Shown: positions 9,193-17,944, numbered from the stretch's first letter. The stretch is 64,000 nt of DNA from Paenibacillus chitinolyticus NBRC 15660 (GCF_000739915.1 NZ_BBJT01000003.1:372001-436000); one strand, 5' to 3'. Program-made: numbers and translations. The notes: generated from the letters alone by a model not told the origin.

Positions 9193-9867
9193 TCACTCTT
9201 TTATCCAGGCGACTTTTAAATTCATCTCTTCTATACAATGCGATTCGTCCAGTTCCAGGTTGGAAATGGCGGGCGTGACGGGATAGGCTTCCATCGCTTC
9301 GGCCGGAAAAGGCTTGAGCAGCGGGATCAGCCGGTCGGTATCTATCGCCCCCTGTGACATCCACTCTCCGATCGAATGCTGATTCAAAATAACCGGCATC
9401 TGGTTATGGAAGGAAGTGATCAGCGAGTTCGATTCCGTCATCAGCAGTGTACAGGTCCGAAGCTCTTTCCCTCTCGGGTCGCTCCATACATCATACAAAC
9501 CGGCGATGCCGAAAACCTCACGATTCCGGGGCACCACGCGAACGGGAAAGCTTTTCTTCCCCTCCGTTTTCCAATAATAAAAGCCCGAGCACGGAACGAT
9601 ACAGCGCTGACGCATAAAAATTTTACGGTAAGCGGGGTCCTGGTGAACCGACATCCCGTCCGCATTAACCGCATCTCTCGCCCAAAAGGGAACGAACCCC
9701 CACCGGTATTCATCCAACACAAGCTCCCCGTTTACGGAAACGATTACAGGCACATGCTGTCTGGGCGAGATGTTATACCGGGCTTTGTACGGAACCGCTA
9801 TCTTGTTCACTTGGAACCGGTTCTGAAGCTCGGCTAGATCGGCCGTCAGCGAATATTGTTTGCACAT
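9193..9867 (-). CDS. SRAP/HMCES-YedK family protein with altered active site
   Basis: SRAP proteins bind abasic sites in single-stranded DNA by a covalent bond through Cys2 after Met removal. The start is therefore taken as ATG at 9865-9867, giving M-C-K-Q, rather than the frame's first ATG four codons upstream; AAGGATGGTGAG precedes it. The fold signature is present: RYNISPRQ, YRWGFVPFWA, RCIVPCSGFYYW, and HNQMPVILN with the conserved His. The usual catalytic Glu of GFYEW is Tyr98 here, and the usual NARAET motif reads NADGMSV. So the family is clear but the catalytic set is incomplete. About 224 residues. Confidence 0.85.
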   Translation of the reverse strand: MCKQYSLTADLAELQNRFQVNKIAVPYKARYNISPRQHVPVIVSVNGELVLDEYRWGFVPFWARDAVNADGMSVHQDPAYRKIFMRQRCIVPCSGFYYWKTEGKKSFPVRVVPRNREVFGIAGLYDVWSDPRGKELRTCTLLMTESNSLITSFHNQMPVILNQHSIGEWMSQGAIDTDRLIPLLKPFPAEAMEAYPVTPAISNLELDESHCIEEMNLKVAWIKE

Positions 9868-9970
9868 GGAACTCACCATCCTTTTGCGCTTTATTGTGCC
9901 GCGTCCCAGGAAATATATTCTAATTTATCTTCCTTTTTTAGACAATTACCGACATTTTCAGACAAAAAAA

Positions 9971-9999
9971 TTGGTCATTTCCCCTTTTTGGGGTACAAT
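9971..9999 (+). promoter_or_regulatory. Possible upstream promoter for the LtaS-like gene
   Basis: TTGGTC, 17 bases, TACAAT. Weaker than the promoter at 10102-10129 and 185 bases from the start codon; listed as an alternative. Confidence 0.35.
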
Positions 10000-10101
10000 A
10001 GTCCAGAAGAATATGGGGTATATCGGTCTCTTGTTAATAAATAGACTTTTTCAATATGAATGGGCATTTCATCAAATAAAGTCTTATATCCATGATTTGG
10101 G

Positions 10102-10129
10102 TTGACATGAAAAGGGACTCGTTCATAAT
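10102..10129 (+). promoter_or_regulatory. Sigma-A-like promoter for the LtaS-like gene
   Basis: TTGACA (10102-10107), a 16-base spacer and CATAAT (10124-10129). The predicted start lies about 50 bases before the ATG at 10185. Confidence 0.7.
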
Positions 10130-10184
10130 TCCTTAATATTTTTCTTGTATAAAAGTATAGATCGAAAGGAAAGGAGCCTATTGC

Positions 10185-12062
10185 ATGAGCATTCGATGGA
10201 AAGAATGGTATAAAAGCATGTTTGTTTGGACGATCGTGCTGCTGCTTGCCAAAATGGCACTGTTCCGGATCTTGGTCTATGACAAACTGACTCTGGACAA
10301 AATTTTAATAGACGCCTTCGATGTGGTGGTAATAGCCTGTCTAATCGAGCTTTTCCGGCCCGGGCGTGTAAAAACAGCACTTTTTTGGATTTTCAATCTC
10401 TTAGTCAGTTTGGCATTGCTCGCATCCGCTATTTACTTCCAAAACTTTGGAACAGTCCCCATCTACACAACGTTAAAGCAGCTGCATCAAGTGGGACAAG
10501 TTTCTTCATCCGTACGTTCGATTATGAGACCGGAGGACCTCTTGTTCTTCGCGGATATTCTCATCGTTCTGCTATTCAAACTCGTCGTGCGCAAAAAACC
10601 GAAAAGAAACTACGTGCCTTTCCGGCTTCCGTCACCGGTTACATACGCTCTCATGATCGTGAGCGTTTTGCTGGCCTCCAGTTCCATAGCGGCCGCTTCC
10701 GGCACGAAAAACGAACTGAAAAAAGGAGAAGAGCTCGGATTCTTCGCCTATCAGGCCGTTTCGTTGTTTGACGGACTCCGCGCCAACAGAACCAATTACG
10801 CGGACATTTCCGAGGTGAAACAAAATCTGACGGAGCTGGAAGCTTCCTTCCCTCGCAGCGCCCCGCTCGCGCCAGGTGCGGCGCCTAATTATTTCGGCAC
10901 GGAGAAAGGTAAAAACGTGATCGTGGTCCAACTGGAGGCGTTCCAGAACTTCCCGATCAATCTGGAAGTGAACGGCCAGGCGATCACACCGAATATGAAT
11001 GAGCTGCTCAAATCCAGCTTCTATTTCAACAACTTCTTCCAGCAGGTCGGGCAGGGCAACACTTCGGACGCCGAGTTTATTTCCAATACGTCCATTTACC
11101 CGACAGCTACCGTGGCCATGTCCAGCGGCTTCAACAACCGCGAGCTGCCCGGTCTGCCGAGAGCGCTCAACGCCCTTCAATACGAAACGAATACGTTTCA
11201 CGTGAACGACGTCAAATTTTGGGACCGGGACAAGATGTATCCCGCACTCGGATTTAAACAGTATTTCGACAAGCCGTCCTTTACGAACGATAATTTCAAT
11301 GCCTTCGGCGCTTCGGACGAAGAGCTGTACAAGACCGGCATGAAACGGCTCGTTGAGCTGAAGAACGAAAATCAGCCATTCTACGCCCAGTTTATTTCGG
11401 CCTCCAGCCACCATCCGTTCAAAATACCCGCGGATAAACAGACGCTGGATCTGCCGGAGAACATCAAGGGCAAGCAGCTCGGTGACTATCTGGAAGCCGT
11501 CCATTATACGGACTATGCCCTCGGAACCCTGATCAATCAGCTCAAAGAGAACGGCATGTGGGATAATACCGTTCTCGTTCTGTACGGAGACCACTTCGGC
11601 CTGCAGCCGCAGGATAACGATCCGAAGATGGTCAGCGAGGCGCTCGGAATCGATTACCACGAGCAGATTTCCCGCTACAACATCCCGCTCATTATCCATG
11701 CCCCTTCCCAGAAGGAAGGCAAGCAGATCGAAACGGCCGGCGGCCAGCTGGACATTATGCCGACCGTAGCCAATCTGCTCGGCATCCGGCTGGATGAAAC
11801 GGGGATTGTGCCGTTCGGGCACGATTTGCTCAACGTGACGAAGAACGTTTCCGGAATCCGGTACTACCTGCCGACCGGCTCCTTCGTCAATAACGATATC
11901 TTGTTCGTTCCGGGCGAAGGCTTTGACGACGGGACCGCGGTCTCGCTCAAAACGCACAAGCCCGTGGCTGATTTCAGCCAGTACCGCAAAGATTACGACT
12001 ACATCATGGACCTGATGCAGCTATCCGATGAATATGTGAAGCTGCTTCCCGTCCGCAAATAA
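10185..12062 (+). CDS. LTA synthase family membrane sulfatase (LtaS-like)
   Basis: A 625-residue polytopic enzyme likely transferring glycerol phosphate from phosphatidylglycerol to build lipoteichoic acid or a related polymer outside the membrane. The first 180 residues hold about five TM helices. The extracellular sulfatase domain carries the metal and catalytic set: Glu251 in VVQLEAFQ, the nucleophile Thr293 in GQGNTSD (GQGKTSD in LtaS), and Asp469-His470 in YGDHFG. AAAGGAG precedes the ATG. Bacillales often have several paralogues (LtaS, YfnI, YqgS, YvgJ), and which one this is cannot be decided here. It has its own promoter and terminator. Confidence 0.92.
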   Translation: MSIRWKEWYKSMFVWTIVLLLAKMALFRILVYDKLTLDKILIDAFDVVVIACLIELFRPGRVKTALFWIFNLLVSLALLASAIYFQNFGTVPIYTTLKQLHQVGQVSSSVRSIMRPEDLLFFADILIVLLFKLVVRKKPKRNYVPFRLPSPVTYALMIVSVLLASSSIAAASGTKNELKKGEELGFFAYQAVSLFDGLRANRTNYADISEVKQNLTELEASFPRSAPLAPGAAPNYFGTEKGKNVIVVQLEAFQNFPINLEVNGQAITPNMNELLKSSFYFNNFFQQVGQGNTSDAEFISNTSIYPTATVAMSSGFNNRELPGLPRALNALQYETNTFHVNDVKFWDRDKMYPALGFKQYFDKPSFTNDNFNAFGASDEELYKTGMKRLVELKNENQPFYAQFISASSHHPFKIPADKQTLDLPENIKGKQLGDYLEAVHYTDYALGTLINQLKENGMWDNTVLVLYGDHFGLQPQDNDPKMVSEALGIDYHEQISRYNIPLIIHAPSQKEGKQIETAGGQLDIMPTVANLLGIRLDETGIVPFGHDLLNVTKNVSGIRYYLPTGSFVNNDILFVPGEGFDDGTAVSLKTHKPVADFSQYRKDYDYIMDLMQLSDEYVKLLPVRK

Positions 12063-12110
12063 TGTATCATCAGGTAACAGGAGCCGGGACATAACGCAGG
12101 CACCTGTACA

Positions 12111-12152
12111 AGAAGGCGGCGCCCTCCAAGGGCGTCGGCCTTCTTTCTTTTT
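12111..12152 (+). terminator. Intrinsic terminator after the LtaS-like gene
   Basis: AGAAGGC...CGCCCT, loop CCA, AGGGCG...GCCTTCT, then TTCTTTTT. The stem has one internal bulge. Confidence 0.8.
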
Positions 12153-12212
12153 GGCCCGAAAGCAGCCTAGAGACGATTGGAAAGATGTGGAGAATCTTCC
12201 GTTTTGATTTGT

Positions 12213-12241
12213 TTGACATGTGATTTGTTCCGTAGCATAAT
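12213..12241 (+). promoter_or_regulatory. Sigma-A-type promoter of the marR-hlyD-emrB operon
   Basis: TTGACA (12213-12218), 17 bases, CATAAT (12236-12241). Predicted transcription start is near 12248, just upstream of the palindrome at 12253-12274. Confidence 0.8.
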
Positions 12242-12252
12242 ATTTACTATAG

Positions 12253-12274
12253 AATGTTTCACTTGTGAATCATT
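12253..12274. promoter_or_regulatory. 22-bp palindrome, likely MarR operator
   Basis: Arms AATG.TTCAC and GTGAA.CATT around a central TT, with only the TT centre and one pair at 12257/12270 unsymmetrical. It sits about 5 to 26 bases downstream of the predicted start and before the marR ATG at 12303, where a bound dimer would block transcription. MarR proteins typically autoregulate in this way; the assignment to this MarR is inferred from position. Confidence 0.6.
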
Positions 12275-12302
12275 AAACAGTGCAACGATAGGAGGCGAGA
12301 GC

Positions 12303-12743
12303 ATGGAGAGCCCGCTTTACCCCATCTATACTTCTTTTCGTGAAGTTAATCAGACGATCAAGCGTATCCTTCGCACGAATGCGGAAGCGATGGGGTTATC
12401 CCATGTGCAGTTCACGATTCTTCGGCTCCTGAGTAATTGTCCCGGCACGAATGTGACGGAGCTTGCAGAGCGCATGCAGCAGACAAACAGCTCGGTCAGC
12501 GTGGCCATCGAACAATTGGTCGGGATGGGACTTGTGAATCGAATCCGCAGCAAAGAAGACCGCCGGAACGTCAAATTAAACTTGACCGATAGAGGTACGG
12601 AGAAGGTAAGGCTTTCAATGAATGAAGATTCGCATCTTTATAAACAGCTTGTGCGGATCTTGGAAGTCCCGCCTCAGGAGATTCAAAACATGCTGGACAC
12701 GCACCAAAAAATTTTAGATCGGCTAAACGCCAAGGAGGAATAA
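12303..12743 (+). CDS. MarR family transcriptional regulator
   Basis: A 146-residue winged-helix regulator. The region GLSHVQFTILRLLSNCPGTN leads into the recognition helix ELAERMQQTNSSVSVAIEQL and the wing DRRNVKLNLTDRGTE, the classic MarR layout. The ATG at 12303 follows GGAGG by 7 bases; the longer frame to 12177 covers the promoter and operator and is not coding. First gene of an operon with the HlyD adaptor (6-base gap) and the EmrB-type exporter. It probably represses this operon, being released by phenolic or drug-like ligands, as in other emrRAB-type systems. Confidence 0.92.
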   Translation: MESPLYPIYTSFREVNQTIKRILRTNAEAMGLSHVQFTILRLLSNCPGTNVTELAERMQQTNSSVSVAIEQLVGMGLVNRIRSKEDRRNVKLNLTDRGTEKVRLSMNEDSHLYKQLVRILEVPPQEIQNMLDTHQKILDRLNAKEE

Positions 12744-12749
12744 AGTAAG

Positions 12750-13400
12750 ATGGGTTACACCAGAATCGTTATCACCAACGTAGTTGTCATTATTGTTTTA
12801 ATTGTCGCCGCTGTTACCGGCTATTATTTCTATAATCAGTCGACCACCTATATCAAAACCGAAAATGCGCAGATCGCCGGCCAGCAAATGCTGATTACCG
12901 CTCCTGCCACAGGAAAGCTTGAAGACTGGAAAGGCAAAGTCGGCCAAGTTTTTAAAGCCGGCGACGTGATCGGTACCGTTCAAACGGCCGGAGCTCAAGG
13001 AACTACCGCCGTGAACGTGTCTATGCCTGCAGACGGCACAGTCGTACAGACAAGCGCTTATGACAATGAAACCGTAGCTCCCGGCACACCGCTCGGTTAT
13101 GCCTATAACATGGGAAGTCTTTTCGTAAATGCCAATATTGAAGAAACGCAGCTCAAAAACGTCAAAGTCGGCCAGACCGTCGATATCTATGTCGATGCTT
13201 TCCCGAACAATACGCTGACCGGAACCGTGAATCAGATCGGCCAGGCTACTGCCGGTACGTTTTCCATGCTTCCGCAAAGCAACAGCAACGCGAACTACAC
13301 GAAAGTCACTCAAGTTGTCCCGGTTAAAATTATGCTGACCGATAATCAAGGGGTTGCACTCGTACCCGGTATGAGCGCCGAGGTCCGCATCCATAAGTAA
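12750..13400 (+). CDS. HlyD/EmrA-type membrane fusion adaptor
   Basis: A 216-residue protein with one N-terminal TM helix (ITNVVVIIVLIVAAVTGYYF). It then has the adaptor start YIKTENAQIAGQQMLITAPATGKL, a split lipoyl/biotinyl-like domain (MPADGTVVQTSAYDNETVAPG) and a beta-barrel part (IEETQLKNVKVGQTVDIYVDA). It lacks the long coiled-coil hairpin of EmrA from Gram-negative bacteria, as is usual for short Gram-positive homologues. GGAGG lies within the end of marR, 9 bases before this ATG, so translation is probably coupled. Expected to work with the EmrB-type exporter 14 bases downstream. Confidence 0.9.
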   Translation: MGYTRIVITNVVVIIVLIVAAVTGYYFYNQSTTYIKTENAQIAGQQMLITAPATGKLEDWKGKVGQVFKAGDVIGTVQTAGAQGTTAVNVSMPADGTVVQTSAYDNETVAPGTPLGYAYNMGSLFVNANIEETQLKNVKVGQTVDIYVDAFPNNTLTGTVNQIGQATAGTFSMLPQSNSNANYTKVTQVVPVKIMLTDNQGVALVPGMSAEVRIHK

Positions 13401-13414
13401 GGAGCGATTAAGGA

Positions 13415-15064
13415 ATGTCTGAAACAAAAGCATTAGTTGTCTATAAGGAGAAAGAACCCGAAGAAGACATGACGAAGCATCGTGGTACGGTGCTTCTCGT
13501 TTTAATTCTGGGTGCCTTCGTCACCATTCTTAATCAGACGCTTCTCAATGTGGCCCTGCCCCATTTGATGAATGATTTCAACGCGTCTGCGGACACCATT
13601 CAATGGCTGTCCACCGGTTACATGCTGATTAACGGGATCATTATTCCGATTTCCGCATTCCTGATCGGTACGTTTACGACCCGGCAGCTATTCATCTCCG
13701 CGATGATTTCATTCACCGTCGGCAGTTTGATATGCGGCATGGCGCCGAACTTCACCATTATGATGATCGGCCGTATCGTACAGGGCGCGGGCGCCGGTAT
13801 TATTATGCCGCTCATGATGACCGTTATTCTGAACATCTATCCCCCTCAAGTAAGGGGACGTGCCATGGGTATGATCGGGATCGCCATGTTCTTTGCTCCG
13901 GCGATCGGCCCTACTCTGTCGGGCTGGATTATCGAGCACTGGACTTGGAGAATCTTGTTCTACGTCGCCATGCCGATTGCCATCCTCGATATTATTTTTG
14001 CATTCCTTGTGCTGAAAAACGTCACGAAAGTAACGAAGCCCGTATTCGACTTCCTCGGATTCGTTACGTCGACGATCGGTTTCGGCTCGCTCCTGTACGG
14101 AATCAGTGAAGCCGGCAGCAAGGGCTGGGGTTCCGTTACGGTCGTCTCTACCATTGTCATCGGCATTGTCTTTATCGCCCTGTTCATCGTTCGCGAGCTG
14201 ACCGCCAAAAACCCGCTTCTGAATTTGCGGGTTTTCAAGTACAACATGTTTTCTCTCAGTACCGTCGTCAGCTGTATCGTGAACATGGCCATGTTCGGAG
14301 CTTCTATCCTCGTTCCGATCTATGTCCAAAACATCAGAGGGTACAGCCCGATCGAAGCGGGTCTGCTTATGCTGCCCGGCGCGCTTCTGATGGGGGTCAT
14401 GTCGCCTATTTCAGGCGCCTTGTTCGACCGGTTCGGCATCAAGCCGCTCGCCTTTATCGGCCTTACCATTACGGCCATCACAACTTGGCAATTCGCCCAT
14501 CTTAATGCGGATACGACCTATTCGACCCTGATGTGGCTGTACACGATCCGCATGTTCGGCATGTCGTTCATTGCGATGACGATTATGACGACCGGACTCA
14601 ACCAACTGCCGAGAGAGCTGGCCAGTCACGGCACGGCGGCATCCAATACGGCGCGCCAGATAGCTTCTTCGATCGGTACGGCAGTTCTGGTTACCATCAT
14701 GACAAATCGCACAACCTATCATGTCGGACAATATGCCAACGACCTGTCTTTATCCAACCCGAACTACAATCCGTCAGGGCTGGAAAGCATGGGCGCGGCA
14801 TTCGCCCAACAGATGGGCCAGTCCCTTGCGGCAGGCAAAGCGTATGCCAGCCAGATGCTGTACGGGCTCGTTACGAAGCAGTCTACGATTCAAGGTATCA
14901 ATGACGCCTTCGTCGTTGCAACTGGACTCACGATTATCGCATTGGTTGTCTCCTTCTTCTTCCGCCGCGTCGCTCACGGCAAATCCGCCAAGAAAAAATT
15001 GGCCGAGAAACCGGCAGAACCGATTGAATTGACGGATTCGAGAGGGCAAACAGCGCGGGTGTAA
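13415..15064 (+). CDS. DHA2 family MFS drug exporter (EmrB/QacA type, 14 TM)
   Basis: A 549-residue transporter with about 14 TM helices. It opens with LNQTLLNVALPHLMNDFNAS and WLSTGYMLINGIIIPISAFL, hallmarks of EmrB/QacA. GRIVQGAGAGIIMPLMMT (motif C) and RGRAMGMIGIAMFFAPAIGP follow. The C-terminal tail is lysine-rich (KSAKKKLAEKPAEP). Likely exports hydrophobic drugs or phenolics with the adjacent HlyD subunit under MarR control. Start ATG follows AAGGAGCGATT. The hairpin at 15052-15074 overlaps its stop codon. Confidence 0.92.
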   Translation: MSETKALVVYKEKEPEEDMTKHRGTVLLVLILGAFVTILNQTLLNVALPHLMNDFNASADTIQWLSTGYMLINGIIIPISAFLIGTFTTRQLFISAMISFTVGSLICGMAPNFTIMMIGRIVQGAGAGIIMPLMMTVILNIYPPQVRGRAMGMIGIAMFFAPAIGPTLSGWIIEHWTWRILFYVAMPIAILDIIFAFLVLKNVTKVTKPVFDFLGFVTSTIGFGSLLYGISEAGSKGWGSVTVVSTIVIGIVFIALFIVRELTAKNPLLNLRVFKYNMFSLSTVVSCIVNMAMFGASILVPIYVQNIRGYSPIEAGLLMLPGALLMGVMSPISGALFDRFGIKPLAFIGLTITAITTWQFAHLNADTTYSTLMWLYTIRMFGMSFIAMTIMTTGLNQLPRELASHGTAASNTARQIASSIGTAVLVTIMTNRTTYHVGQYANDLSLSNPNYNPSGLESMGAAFAQQMGQSLAAGKAYASQMLYGLVTKQSTIQGINDAFVVATGLTIIALVVSFFFRRVAHGKSAKKKLAEKPAEPIELTDSRGQTARV

Positions 15065-15079
15065 CATCCGCGCTTTCTC
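15052..15079 (+). terminator. Terminator hairpin overlapping the emrB-type stop
   Basis: AGCGCGG, loop, CCGCGCT followed by TTCTCATTT. It overlaps the TAA at 15062-15064. The T tract is interrupted, so termination may be partial and the next gene may receive readthrough. Confidence 0.55.
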
Positions 15080-15109
15080 ATTTGATCTTGTCAGGAAAGG
15101 AAGTCTATT

Positions 15110-15646
15110 ATGAAAATTTTTGTAGTTTACGACAGCGAGAGCGGCCATACCGAAGCGCTTGCCCGCTCCATCGCGGAAGGCGCCGCCGCTCATCCGGAGG
15201 CCGAGGTACTCCTCCGCCACGTCAACGAGGCGCAAATCAGCGAGCTGGAAGACGTGGATGCGATCATCTGGGGCTGTCCGGGCCATTTCGGTACGATCAG
15301 CTCCGGGCTGAAGAGCTGGATCGATAAGCTCGGCTACATGTGGGCCAAAGGCGAGCTCATCGGGAAAGTCGGCGCCGCGTTCTGCACAACGGCGACTGTC
15401 CACGGCGGCATCGAAATGACGCTTTGGAACTTGATTACACCGATGCTCCACAACGGCATGATCATCGTCGGCCTGCCGAGCAACGTACCGGAAAATGTGC
15501 TTTACGGCTCCTATTACGGCGTCGGCATCACTTGTCCGGTCGAGGCGTCCAAGGATGCCCCTCCCAACCTGCCGACCGAGTCGGATCTGGCTCTGGGACG
15601 CGCCCTGGGCAAACGGGTTGCCGATATCGCCCAAAAGCTAGCTTAA
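15110..15646 (+). CDS. Flavodoxin-fold NAD(P)H:quinone oxidoreductase-like protein (WrbA type)
   Basis: A 178-residue flavoprotein likely binding FMN. The phosphate loop is [19 protein letters not shown], and the aromatic FMN-binding loops are [19 protein letters not shown] and [25 protein letters not shown], matching the WrbA/flavodoxin_2 group. Probably a cytoplasmic two-electron quinone reductase, which would suit a position behind a drug/phenolic efflux operon (46 bases after emrB). AGGAAAGG precedes the ATG. The hairpin at 15052-15079 separates the two, so co-transcription is uncertain. Confidence 0.85.
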   Translation: MKIFVVYDSESGHTEALARSIAEGAAAHPEAEVLLRHVNEAQISELEDVDAIIWGCPGHFGTISSGLKSWIDKLGYMWAKGELIGKVGAAFCTTATVHGGIEMTLWNLITPMLHNGMIIVGLPSNVPENVLYGSYYGVGITCPVEASKDAPPNLPTESDLALGRALGKRVADIAQKLA

Positions 15647-15671
15647 AGCGTTAAGGAAAGGATGATACCCG

Positions 15672-16808
15672 TTGGACTTATTTTATTTTCTGGCCATTGT
15701 GGTCATCGGCCTTCTGGTGCTCATCCCGGTTAACTTGAAGTTGTTCCGCAAGTCGGCGCAAAGCCAGCAGCCGGAGAAACCGGCCGAGGAGCCAGCTTCC
15801 GGTAGCCGGGTCAACAACTTAACGGACGGACACGCTCCCGAAACCGCCGGGCCGCATGGAGAAGTTCCTTCTGTACATGCCGGAGCGGAAGCCGCTGCGC
15901 CTGCAGCCGCTCCGAACCTTGCGGACGCGGCCCGTGCCGGCACGCATCCCGAGAGTCTGGAAGAAGATCGCGCACCGGAAGTGACCGTTCCGGGCGCTTC
16001 TTCCAGGGAGCCGGATCCCGCCCCCGCACGGCCGGGCACGGCTGCCGCTTCCGCTCCTGCTCCCGTAGAGCAGGAGGAAGCACGCTTCGCCCCTGCGGCC
16101 GAGGAGACGGCTTCCTCCGCGCAGCCGGAGGCCGAGCCGGAACTGCCTCCGCGCAGCCAGCGGCACGCGGGCCACACGCACGGCCGCAAAGCGTCGCTGC
16201 GCGGCAGCAGCATCCGTCCGGGTGCGCAGACACCGCGCGCCGAGGCGCCGCTGCCGGCGGAGCCGCCGCATGAAGCGGCCGAGCCGTCCGCAGCCGGAGC
16301 GCTTTCCGAGGACGCCGCAGGAATCAGCGCTGCAGCCGCGGCCGCTTCCGCCGGGGAAGCGCCGCGGCTGCAGCTGCACCCGTTCGCGGACCGCAAGCGC
16401 AGCCCCGAACCGCCGCACGTGGAAGATGCAGCCAGCCTTCGGGCGGACGAAGCGCCGGCGGAACACCCGGCGCCGTCCGCTCCTGCGGCCGCAGCCGGCA
16501 GCACCCCGGCAGCGGATCGCGCACCGTCCGGCGTTCCCGTGCCGCTTGCCGCCGAAATGGGCGCCTCGGCTCACGCGGCCCCGGCCGCAAGGTCCGGATC
16601 GGCCGGTGAAGACGGCGGCGTCCACTCGGACGTGGACTACCGCGAAGCGCTTCGCCGCGGACTCCGCCCCGAACCGGAGCCGGAAATCGTGCCGGAACCG
16701 CGAAAGGACGAGAAGTACGACGACCGGAAATACCGGGACACGCTGCGGGATATGTTCCGCGAAGCGGCGAAAAACGCCGGAAACGGCGATACGGACAAGC
16801 GCAAGTAA
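15672..16808 (+). CDS. Membrane-anchored Ala/Pro/Glu-rich low-complexity protein, unknown function
   Basis: Not recognised. The 378 residues start with a single TM helix (YFLAIVVIGLLVLIPVNLKLF), continue through about 270 disordered residues dominated by A, P, E, S and R, and end in a charged tail. The tail holds two related short motifs, DYREALRRGLR and KYRDTLRDMFREA, about 35 residues apart. A TTG start at 15672 is used; AAGGAAAGG lies upstream and no ATG is available before the helix. Base composition is strongly GC-biased compared with neighbours. The predicted topology is a short helix anchor with a long extended cytoplasmic or wall-spanning arm. Gene reality is supported by the hydrophobic start and the terminator right after it. 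Confidence 0.65.
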   Translation: MDLFYFLAIVVIGLLVLIPVNLKLFRKSAQSQQPEKPAEEPASGSRVNNLTDGHAPETAGPHGEVPSVHAGAEAAAPAAAPNLADAARAGTHPESLEEDRAPEVTVPGASSREPDPAPARPGTAAASAPAPVEQEEARFAPAAEETASSAQPEAEPELPPRSQRHAGHTHGRKASLRGSSIRPGAQTPRAEAPLPAEPPHEAAEPSAAGALSEDAAGISAAAAAASAGEAPRLQLHPFADRKRSPEPPHVEDAASLRADEAPAEHPAPSAPAAAAGSTPAADRAPSGVPVPLAAEMGASAHAAPAARSGSAGEDGGVHSDVDYREALRRGLRPEPEPEIVPEPRKDEKYDDRKYRDTLRDMFREAAKNAGNGDTDKRK

Positions 16809-16830
16809 GGCCCTGACCCAATAGACGCAC

Positions 16831-16873
16831 AAAAAACCCGCATCCGGAGATTTTCTCCGTATGCGGGTTTTTT
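16831..16873. terminator. Bidirectional terminator between convergent genes
   Basis: AAAACCCGCAT, GGAGA/TCTCC inner stem, then ATGCGGGTTTTTTT. It serves the rightward gene ending at 16808, and the A tract on the left allows use by leftward pdxK. Confidence 0.85.
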
Positions 16874-16907
16874 TCGATGCAAGCGAGGCCTTAACGATAA
16901 AAATTTC

Positions 16908-17720
16908 TCAGTTTCCGCCGCCGTACACACGGTACGCCGAATGAAGCGTCGGACCTACGTACTGGTTCAGCGGGAACGAATGACGGATCGCTTCGGTGAT
17001 GAAAGCTTTCGCCGTGCGAACGGCTTCTCTCACGGACTTGCCTTTGGCCAGCTCCGCCGTAATCGCCGCCGAATATGTGCAGCCTGCGCCGTGCGTATTC
17101 GCCGTTTCGATGCGGTCGGACTCCAGCAGCTCGAACGTTTCGCCGTCGTACAGAACGTCGACCGCTTTGTCGTGCTGCAGCTTGCCGCCGCCTTTCACGA
17201 GCACAAACTTGGCGCCGAGCTTCTTGATCGCCGCAGCCGCTTCCTTCATGTCTTCTACGGTGCGCAGAGGAGCGTGTCCGCTAAGCTGGGCCGCTTCGAA
17301 CAGGTTCGGTGTCACGATCGTGGAACGAGGCACCAGGACGTCGCGCAGGCTGACAGTCGTCTCGGGATGAAGCGCCTCGTCGTTGCCTTTGCAGACCATA
17401 ACCGGGTCGATCACGACATTTCCGACGTTCTCCCGGTCGATGGTGCGGCCTACGAGTTCGATGATTTCAACCGAGCCGAGCATGCCTGTTTTCATGGCGT
17501 CCACGCCGACTCCGTGAAGAACCGTCTCCAACTGCGGCGCAAGCACCTCAGTGGAAATCGGGAAAACCTGATGGGCCCAGCCGTTGTGCGGGTCCATCGT
17601 GACAATCGTGGTCAGGGCGGTCATTCCGTATACGCCGCGCTCCTGGAATGTTTTCAGGTCGGCTTGGATGCCGGCTCCTCCGCTGGTATCGGAACCCGCA
17701 ATCGTTAATGCTTTGTACAT
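16908..17720 (-). CDS. pdxK: PdxK/ThiD-type pyridoxal / hydroxymethylpyrimidine kinase
   Basis: A 270-residue ribokinase-fold kinase. Sequence runs MYKALTIAGSDTSGGAGIQA, then VYGMTALTTIVTMDPHN, DPVMVCKGNDE, TPNLFEAAQLSG and the active-site loop THGAGCTYSAAITAEL with the catalytic Asp/Gly-rich region. It closely resembles B. subtilis PdxK (formerly YwdB/ThiD2), which phosphorylates pyridoxine, pyridoxal and HMP for vitamin B6 salvage. That ending, SFPLNQYVGPT, is also present. AAGGAGG precedes the ATG at 17718-17720. Monocistronic. Pyridoxal as main substrate is an inference from similarity. Confidence 0.9.
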   Translation of the reverse strand: MYKALTIAGSDTSGGAGIQADLKTFQERGVYGMTALTTIVTMDPHNGWAHQVFPISTEVLAPQLETVLHGVGVDAMKTGMLGSVEIIELVGRTIDRENVGNVVIDPVMVCKGNDEALHPETTVSLRDVLVPRSTIVTPNLFEAAQLSGHAPLRTVEDMKEAAAAIKKLGAKFVLVKGGGKLQHDKAVDVLYDGETFELLESDRIETANTHGAGCTYSAAITAELAKGKSVREAVRTAKAFITEAIRHSFPLNQYVGPTLHSAYRVYGGGN

Positions 17721-17888
17721 AGTCTTGTCCTCCTTGCGATAAGGTCTTAGGTGTCGAATCCGGGATGCGGTTTATAACGATCCAACTCGAAAATCGTCTA
17801 CTCTCTATCCTACGGCACGGTGTGAAAATGTGCAATATGCCCGAGAGCCTACAGGAGTCGACAGGTGCTGCCCTACTAAACCGAAAAC

Positions 17889-17910
17889 GAAAAAACCGCC
17901 TTTCGGCGGT
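17889..17910 (-). terminator. Intrinsic terminator after the 17945-18472 gene
   Basis: Minus strand ACCGCC-GAAA-GGCGGT followed by TTTTTCG; perfect 6-bp stem with a GAAA loop. Confidence 0.85.
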
Positions 17911-17944
17911 CTTTCGTGTACCCGCGTTCCTTGAATGGAACACC

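Noticed and set aside
10632-11957. A 441-codon leftward frame opposite the LtaS-like gene
   Set aside because: Antisense shadow; the plus strand carries the complete sulfatase motifs and a ribosome binding site.
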